Below, one piece after another: positions 29,444 to 35,130 of a stretch of 35,130 bases of DNA. The stretch is from positions 1 through 35,130 of the forward strand of contig NZ_BOOA01000083.1 of assembly GCF_016862995.1 (NCBI RefSeq). The letters are read 5' to 3'. The translations under genes were made by a program, and so were the position numbers. Within the stretch, counting starts at the first letter, position 1; each line of letters opens with the position of its first letter. The DNA is from Acrocarpospora phusangensis. GTDB taxonomy: Bacteria > Actinomycetota > Actinomycetes > Streptosporangiales > Streptosporangiaceae. Below the pieces are notes generated by a model. That model was not told the origin of the DNA. It did no database searches and worked only from the letters and a program-made list of their open reading frames with translations.

Positions 29444-30949
29444 TTAGTCCCCGCTCTCGCCGTACCAGCCTGCGAGTTTGCCTCTTCTGCTGACCGCGCG
29501 CAGGCGGCGCTCGACTGTGTCGCGCTGGGCTGCCGTGGTCACGACCAGGAGTTGGTCCTCGGCGCGCAGGCGGGTGGTGCCGCCGGGGACGAAGGAGCGG
29601 CCGTCGCGGACGATCATGGTGATCGCCGCGTCCGACGGCAGGCGGAGTTCGAAGATTTCGACGCCATGCATTTTCGAGCCCGTGGGGATCCTGACCTGCA
29701 GGAGGTCGGCGTTGAGTTCTTCCAGGGGGGCCGCTTCGACGTCCAGGTCGCGGGCCTCGCCCTCTGCGGACAGGCCGAGCACCCGGGCCAGGAAGGGCAG
29801 GGTCGGGCCCTGCACCAGCGTGAAGACGATCACGATGACGAAGACCAGGTTGAACATGCTCGCTGTGCCGCTCGCCGCCCAGGGGATGGTGGCGAGCACG
29901 ATCGGGACCGCGCCGCGCAGTCCCGCCCAGGACAGGAAGACCTGCTCGCGCCATGTCACCCGGCCGATCCGCCCGAGCCGTACGAGCGCGGTGGAGCCGA
30001 CCACGGAGAGGGGGCGGGCGAGCAGGACCAGCGCCAGACCGGCCACCAGGCCGGGGACCACGGCATTAGGAAGTTCGGAAGGGCTGGCGAGCATGCCGAG
30101 CATGACGAAGAGGCCGATCTGGGCGAGCCAGGCGGCGCCCTCCGCGAAACCGCGGGTGGCCGAGCGGTGGGGGAGGCGGCTGTTGCCGATGATCAGTGCC
30201 GCCACGTACACGGCGAGGAAGCCGCTGCCGTGCGCGACCACGGCCCCGCTGTACGCGAGGAACGCGATCGCCATCACCGCGATCGGATACAGGCCGGACG
30301 CGGGGAGGGCGACCCTGCGCAGCAGATATGCGGCGGCGGGGCCGACGGCCAGGCCGACGATGGCGCCGATGGTGAGTTCGGAGACCGAGGTGAAGAGAAC
30401 GTTCCAGATGGACGGATCCGGCGCGTTGACCTGGCTCAACACGATGACGATGATCACCGTCGGGGCGTCGTTGAATCCGGATTCCGCCTCCAGGACTCCC
30501 GCGAGCCGGGGCGGCAGCGGCAGCCTGCGCAGGACCGAGAAGACCGCGGCGGCGTCGGTCGAGGCCAGGATCGCGCCGAGAAGGAGCGCGGAACGCCAGT
30601 CCATGCCGAGAAGTCCGTGCACGGCGGCGGCCAGCACCACGATGCTGATCCCCACCCCGACTGTGGCGAGCACCAGCGCGGTCGGCACGGCTTTGCGCAC
30701 GTGCTCCCAGTTCGTCGTCAGGCCACCTTCGGCCAGGATGACCGCCAGCGCGATCAAGCCCAGCTGCTTGGCCAGCATGGCGTTCTCGAAATGGATCTCA
30801 CCGATGCCGGACTCACCGAGCAGCAGGCCGAGACCGAGATATATGAGCAGGGAGGGCAGCCCGGTGCGATGGGCTATCCGGACGGACGCGATCGCCGCAA
30901 TCACGATCACCGCGGAGACGAGAAGCCAGCCGTCAAGCTCCAGCTGCAC
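29444..30949 (-). CDS. CPA1-type K+(Na+)/H+ antiporter with RCK_C domain
   Basis: The 501-residue protein has about a dozen hydrophobic helices. The core includes GLPSLLIYLGLGLLLGESGI, AVILAEGGLTTNWEHVRK and the ion-site helix AILASTDAAAVFSVLRRLPL, followed by AESGFNDAPTVIIVIVLSQ. The C-terminus carries a TrkA-C/RCK_C domain (FELRLPSDAAITMIVRDGR, LRAEDQLLVVTT), as in NhaP2/CvrA proteins. It exchanges protons for potassium or sodium across the membrane, tuned by a ligand bound to the C-terminal domain. It follows the cyclo-ligase gene after 18 bases. Confidence 0.9.
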   Translation of the reverse strand: MQLELDGWLLVSAVIVIAAIASVRIAHRTGLPSLLIYLGLGLLLGESGIGEIHFENAMLAKQLGLIALAVILAEGGLTTNWEHVRKAVPTALVLATVGVGISIVVLAAAVHGLLGMDWRSALLLGAILASTDAAAVFSVLRRLPLPPRLAGVLEAESGFNDAPTVIIVIVLSQVNAPDPSIWNVLFTSVSELTIGAIVGLAVGPAAAYLLRRVALPASGLYPIAVMAIAFLAYSGAVVAHGSGFLAVYVAALIIGNSRLPHRSATRGFAEGAAWLAQIGLFVMLGMLASPSELPNAVVPGLVAGLALVLLARPLSVVGSTALVRLGRIGRVTWREQVFLSWAGLRGAVPIVLATIPWAASGTASMFNLVFVIVIVFTLVQGPTLPFLARVLGLSAEGEARDLDVEAAPLEELNADLLQVRIPTGSKMHGVEIFELRLPSDAAITMIVRDGRSFVPGGTTRLRAEDQLLVVTTAAQRDTVERRLRAVSRRGKLAGWYGESGD

Positions 30950-30967
30950 CCGGTCCCCTTTCTCGTT

Positions 30968-31552
30968 TTACGACAATCCTGTCACACCTGTCACAAAGAG
31001 TCCCGATGGGAGCGCCGCATACCGAACGGGACGATCGTGCGCTTCGCCGGGGACGCCGTCGATCAGTTCTCCTTCGTGCAGCAGTGCCACCGTGGGCACA
31101 TTCGGGCCCACGCGGGCCAGCGCCCGGTCATACGATCCGCCGCCGCGGCCCAGCCGGATGCCCGACGATCGGTCGACGGCCAGCGCTGGGACGATCACCA
31201 GTGCCGCGGTGCGGATCGTGTCCACGCCGCGCCGGGTGTCCACCGGCTCCATGATTCCGAAAGGCCCTGGAGCGAGTGAATCAGGCCCGTCGTACACCGC
31301 CCAGTCCAAATCGCCGTCGGGCTGCAGAACGGGGAGGATGACGGTGGCCCCATGCTTCCACAGGGCGAAAACGAGGCCGTGCGTCGAGGGTTCCGAGCCG
31401 ATCGACCAGTACGCGGCGACCAGTCCGGCCATCTGGACCCAGGGCTGGTCGAGCAGCGTCTCCCTGATGATCCGCGCGCCATCACGGTGCGAATTCTCAT
31501 CAATGCGGGAACGTTCACTCAGAATTTCACGCCTGAGCTTCAACTTGTCCAA
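30968..31552 (-). CDS. 5-formyltetrahydrofolate cyclo-ligase
   Basis: The 194-residue protein converts 5-formyl-THF to 5,10-methenyl-THF using ATP. Visible family segments are the N-terminal LKLRREILSERSRI, the substrate region AAYWSIGSEPSTHGLVFALW, ILPVLQPDG and the ATP-site block IRLGRGGGSYDRALARV. I chose TTG at 31550-31552 because GGAGG lies five bases upstream on the minus strand. Longer frames with ATG at 31579 would overlap the divergent galU start. It is divergent from galU with a 25-base gap. Confidence 0.88.
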   Translation of the reverse strand: MDKLKLRREILSERSRIDENSHRDGARIIRETLLDQPWVQMAGLVAAYWSIGSEPSTHGLVFALWKHGATVILPVLQPDGDLDWAVYDGPDSLAPGPFGIMEPVDTRRGVDTIRTAALVIVPALAVDRSSGIRLGRGGGSYDRALARVGPNVPTVALLHEGELIDGVPGEAHDRPVRYAALPSGLFVTGVTGLS

Positions 31553-31577
31553 AGACGCCTCCACTAGGGTTCCAATC

Positions 31578-32486
<909 letters not shown>

Positions 32487-32490
32487 CGCC

Positions 32491-33675
32491 ATGAAGCCGG
32501 TCGAGCGACATCTCGCCGACATCCTGAGTACGGTGCGGCCCCTGGCCCCGCTTGAGGTCGATCTTGAGCGGGCTCTGGGTACCGTTCTGGCCGAAGACGT
32601 GACGGCTCCGGTGTCGTTGCCGCCGTTCGACAACTCGGCCATGGACGGTTACGCGGTGCGTGCCGGGGACATCGTGGACGTCCCTGTCAGCCTGCCGGTG
32701 ACCGAGGATGTGGCCGCCGGGGACGGAGCGCTTCGGGCGATCGGTCCTGGGCTGGTGGCGCGCATCATGACGGGTGCGCCGGTGCCGGCGGGTGCGGACG
32801 CGGTCGTTCCCGTCGAGTGGACGGACGCGGGCATCACGAAGGTCACCTTTCACCGGCCGGTCCAGCCCGGTAACGCGATCCGCCTGATCGGGGAGGACGT
32901 GCGGGCCGGGGATGTGGTGCTGCGTCAGGGTACTCGCATCGGGGCCGCGCAGCTGGGGATCCTGGCCGGGGTGGGCCGTCGGCGGGTGCGGGTACGGCCT
33001 CAGCCGCGCGTGGTGGTTCTCTCGACCGGAGCGGAACTAGCCGAACCGGGCGGGACGCTCGGGCCTGGGCAGATCTGGGAGTCCAACAGTTTCATGCTGG
33101 CCGCGGCCGTCCGTGAGGCGGGGGCCGAGGGGTTCCGCGCCGGAGCCGTCACCGACGATCCGAACCGGTTCCTCGACATCCTCGACGCGCAGCTGCTGCG
33201 TGCGGACGCCGTGATCACCAGCGGCGGGGTCTCGATGGGGGCGTACGAACCGGTGAAAGAGGCGCTCGCGCCGCTGGGAAAGGTGGCGTTCGAGAAGGTC
33301 GCCATGCAGCCGGGGATGCCGCAGGGCTTCGGCGTGGTCGGCGACGACAATGTCCCGATCTTCACGTTGCCCGGCAACCCCGTCTCGGCGTTCGTGTCGT
33401 TCATCCTGTTCGTCCGGCCCGCGTTGCGGCATATGCAGGGTTTGCCCGCCGGGCTTCCCGAGACGGTCCGCGCCACGACCACGGCGCCGCTGCACTCCCC
33501 GCTCGGGCGGCGCTCGTTCCTGCGCGCTGTCCTGACCGGCGGCACCGTCGCTCCGGTGCACGGGCAGGGTTCCCACCAACTCGCCGCGCTGGCCTCGGCC
33601 AACGCGCTCGTCATCGTGCCCGAGGACGTGACCGAACTCGCCGAGGGCTCCTCTGTGGAAGTGATCCCGCTGTGA
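32491..33675 (+). CDS. moeA: Molybdopterin molybdenumtransferase (MoeA/Glp)
   Basis: The 394-residue protein shows the gephyrin/MoeA pattern: PPFDNSAMDGYAVRAGD, RIMTGAPVPAGADAVVPVEW, GEDVRAGDVVLRQGTRI, VLSTGAELAEPG, ITSGGVSMGAYEPVKEAL and FTLPGNPVSAFVSFILFVRP. It inserts molybdate into molybdopterin-AMP. ATG at 32491 fits the family's N-terminus (KPVERHLADIL) better than the upstream ATG at 32470 inside galU. Its stop overlaps the GTG of moaC. Confidence 0.93.
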   Translation: MKPVERHLADILSTVRPLAPLEVDLERALGTVLAEDVTAPVSLPPFDNSAMDGYAVRAGDIVDVPVSLPVTEDVAAGDGALRAIGPGLVARIMTGAPVPAGADAVVPVEWTDAGITKVTFHRPVQPGNAIRLIGEDVRAGDVVLRQGTRIGAAQLGILAGVGRRRVRVRPQPRVVVLSTGAELAEPGGTLGPGQIWESNSFMLAAAVREAGAEGFRAGAVTDDPNRFLDILDAQLLRADAVITSGGVSMGAYEPVKEALAPLGKVAFEKVAMQPGMPQGFGVVGDDNVPIFTLPGNPVSAFVSFILFVRPALRHMQGLPAGLPETVRATTTAPLHSPLGRRSFLRAVLTGGTVAPVHGQGSHQLAALASANALVIVPEDVTELAEGSSVEVIPL

Positions 33676-34139
33676 ACCTCAGCCATCTGGACGAATCCGG
33701 CGCGGCCCGCATGGTCGATGTGTCGGAAAAGCCGGTCTCCGCCCGTACGGCTACCGCGTCGGGGCGGGTTCTGCTGTCCGAGGAGGCGGTAGCCGTACTG
33801 CGATCGGGGGATGTGCCCAAGGGGGATGCGCTCGGGGTGGCGCGGATCGCCGGGATCATGGGGGCGAAGCGGACTCCGGATCTTGTGCCGCTCTGTCATC
33901 CGATCGCCTTGCATGGGGTGAAGGTTGAGCTCACTGTGGTGGACAGTGGGGTCGATATCGTCGCCCGGGTTAAGACGGCGGACAAAACGGGTGTGGAGAT
34001 GGAGGCGTTGACGGCGGTGACGGTGGCCGCGCTCGGGCTCATCGACATGATCAAGGCCGTGGATCCGGCCGCGGTGATCACCGATGTCCGGGTCGAGGAG
34101 AAGACCGGCGGGAAGACCGGCGTCTGGACCCGGCCATGA
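33672..34139 (+). CDS. moaC: Cyclic pyranopterin monophosphate synthase MoaC
   Basis: The 155-residue protein begins at GTG overlapping the moeA stop. Family blocks are ARMVDVSEKPVSARTATASG, KGDALGVARIAGIMGAKRT, LVPLCHPIALHGVKVEL, VKTADKTGVEMEALTAVTVA and LIDMIKAVD. With MoaA it turns GTP into cyclic pyranopterin in molybdenum cofactor synthesis. It overlaps mogA by four bases. Confidence 0.95.
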   Translation: MNLSHLDESGAARMVDVSEKPVSARTATASGRVLLSEEAVAVLRSGDVPKGDALGVARIAGIMGAKRTPDLVPLCHPIALHGVKVELTVVDSGVDIVARVKTADKTGVEMEALTAVTVAALGLIDMIKAVDPAAVITDVRVEEKTGGKTGVWTRP

Positions 34140-34618
34140 CCTCGGTACGCGCCCTGGTGATCACGGCCTCCAACCGGGCGGCGGCGGGCGTTTATCCGGA
34201 TAAATCCGGTGTGCTGCTGGTCGAACTGCTCACCTCTGCCGGGTGTGAGGTCGACGGGCCTCGGGTCGTTCCCGACGGAGAGCCCGTCGAGGCCGCTCTG
34301 CGGGCGGGTGTCGCTGAAAGTTACGACGTCATCGTGACCACCGGGGGCACCGGGCTTACCCCGACCGATCTCACGCCTGAGATGACCCGGCGGGTCATCG
34401 ATCGGGAGATCCCCGGCATCGCGGAAGCTGTACGCCAGGTAAATCGGGATAAAGTTCCCACCTCCATCCTTTCCCGCGGGCTGGCTGGGCAGGCAGGCTC
34501 CACGCTTGTGGTCAATCTGCCTGGGTCGACTGGGGGCGTACGGGACGGTATGGCCGTGCTCGCGCCGATCCTCGCGCATGCCGTCGATCAGATCCGGGGT
34601 GGTGATCACCGTGGTTGA
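34136..34618 (+). CDS. mogA: Molybdopterin adenylyltransferase, MogA/MoaB family
   Basis: The 160-residue protein has the MogA/MoaB fold signature: ALVITASNRAAAGVYPDKSG, YDVIVTTGGTGLTPTDLTPE, SILSRGLAGQAGSTLVVNLP and GSTGGVRDGMAVLAPILAH. It adenylates molybdopterin before metal insertion by MoeA. The start overlaps the moaC stop (ATGA), closing a galU-moeA-moaC-mogA run. The 147 bases downstream hold no gene. Confidence 0.93.
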   Translation: MTSVRALVITASNRAAAGVYPDKSGVLLVELLTSAGCEVDGPRVVPDGEPVEAALRAGVAESYDVIVTTGGTGLTPTDLTPEMTRRVIDREIPGIAEAVRQVNRDKVPTSILSRGLAGQAGSTLVVNLPGSTGGVRDGMAVLAPILAHAVDQIRGGDHRG

Positions 34619-34765
34619 TCTGAGCGGGCGACGAAGCGAATGAGGGCGAAAAGTGTGACAGCGGCTGCCCGGTCGGTCGCGTCATCGACACGTATACCGG
34701 CTGACCGTGTGCTCTTCCGCACACCCGTCGTGGCGGACACACACTCTTCCGGGGATGATTGAATC

Positions 34766-35130
34766 GTGGATCGACTGCGCGGCTGGCCCGCGACCCTGGC
34801 GGAGGGGCCCGTGGGGCTCCGTCCGCTCCGGCTGCGTGACGTGCGCGCGTGGCGGGACACGCGGCTGCGCAACGCGGACTGGCTGCGGCCGTGGGAGCCC
34901 AGCAACCCGGAGACGCCGCTGTTTCGCACCGGTCTCGGGCCGTACGTCTCGATGGTCGGGACCCTCAAGCGGGAGGCGCGCCAGGGGCTGGCTCTGCCGT
35001 GGGTGGTCACGTACAACGGGGTTTTCGCCGGTCAGTTGACGGTCGGGGCGATTGTCTGGGGATCGGCGCGTTCCGCCCAGGTCGGCTACTGGGTGGACGG
35101 GGCCCTGGCCGGTCGCGGCATCATCCCGAC
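34766..35130 (+). CDS. RimJ/RimL-type N-acetyltransferase, cut by the window end
   Basis: GTG at 34766 opens a frame that stays open to the end of the window. It reads DRLRGWPATLAEGPVGLRPL, then DVRAWRDTRLRNADWLRPWE, PWVVTYNGVFAGQLTVGAI and GYWVDGALAGRG, the last being part of the acetyl-CoA binding motif of GNAT enzymes. The family acetylates N-termini of ribosomal or other proteins. A RimJ-like gene directly after mogA is a usual actinomycete arrangement. About 120 residues are visible; the C-terminal part lies outside. Confidence 0.88.
   Translation, partial: MDRLRGWPATLAEGPVGLRPLRLRDVRAWRDTRLRNADWLRPWEPSNPETPLFRTGLGPYVSMVGTLKREARQGLALPWVVTYNGVFAGQLTVGAIVWGSARSAQVGYWVDGALAGRGIIP

Noticed and set aside
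30962-30995. Repeated CTGTCACA between the antiporter and cyclo-ligase
   Set aside because: It lies within the coding end of the cyclo-ligase gene (VTGVTG) and is explained by the protein sequence.
29552-31279. 575-codon plus-strand frame rich in Asp, Glu, Gly and Arg
   Set aside because: Antisense shadow of the antiporter and cyclo-ligase genes; composition is that of a reversed membrane protein.
29478-31577. Long plus-strand frame joined in phase to galU, giving an apparent 1002-residue protein
   Set aside because: The portion before 31578 is antisense to the antiporter and cyclo-ligase and is low-complexity; only the galU part is real.

Overview
The window is high-GC actinomycete DNA: GTG and TTG starts, dense 4-base start/stop overlaps and typical actinobacterial core genes. 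Gene content suggests the Streptosporangiaceae or a close relative, but a genus cannot be fixed from the sequence. It holds an integrated conjugative island (about 1 to 24,225) abutting a tRNA-Arg(CCT) gene, followed by an ordinary chromosomal segment (24,257 to 35,130).

Island, left part (1-6,400). A decayed second copy of the integrase gene (280-1266) runs into an IS110-family transposase scrap. Next is a three-gene unit (1727-4371): a small unrecognised protein, a GIY-YIG nuclease and a GHKL (MutL/MORC/Hsp90-type) ATPase, closed by a strong terminator. A frameshifted IS3-family element (4632-5892) and about 1.2 kb of apparently gene-free DNA follow.

Island, cargo (7,099-13,448). Four same-strand, tightly packed and visibly more AT-rich genes encode a COG1743/DUF1156-like adenine DNA methyltransferase with an internal zinc ribbon, a ParB-fold protein, an SNF2-type helicase, and a winged-helix protein with a DUF3883/PD-(D/E)XK-like nuclease domain. 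I read this as a candidate, possibly undescribed, modification-dependent defence system. It is the best lead in the window.

Island, conjugative backbone (13,623-24,225). This is an actinomycete integrative and conjugative element (AICE) of the pSAM2 type. It has two paralogous HTH regulators with a shared C-terminal domain, a protein made of three consecutive GntR winged helices, an HD hydrolase, a Nudix protein (compare Pif of pSAM2), a KorSA-like GntR repressor with its operator, an FtsK/TraB translocase, a DUF2637 membrane protein, small zinc-finger proteins, RepSA, Xis and Int. Rep, xis and int are translationally coupled, and Int lies next to the tRNA used as the attachment site. The matching left attachment site is not in the window.

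Chromosome (24,257-35,130). The genes are a small membrane protein, a VanY-type carboxypeptidase with a coiled coil, MscL, a CpaB/SAF protein, MTA phosphorylase, an FmdB-type zinc-ribbon protein, a CPA1 antiporter and 5-formyl-THF cyclo-ligase. GalU and the molybdenum cofactor genes glp/moeA-moaC-mogA follow, with a RimJ-type acetyltransferase cut by the window end. Two items stand out here: a structured tandem repeat at 27,539-27,785 and a pair of DnaA boxes at 28,945-28,973.
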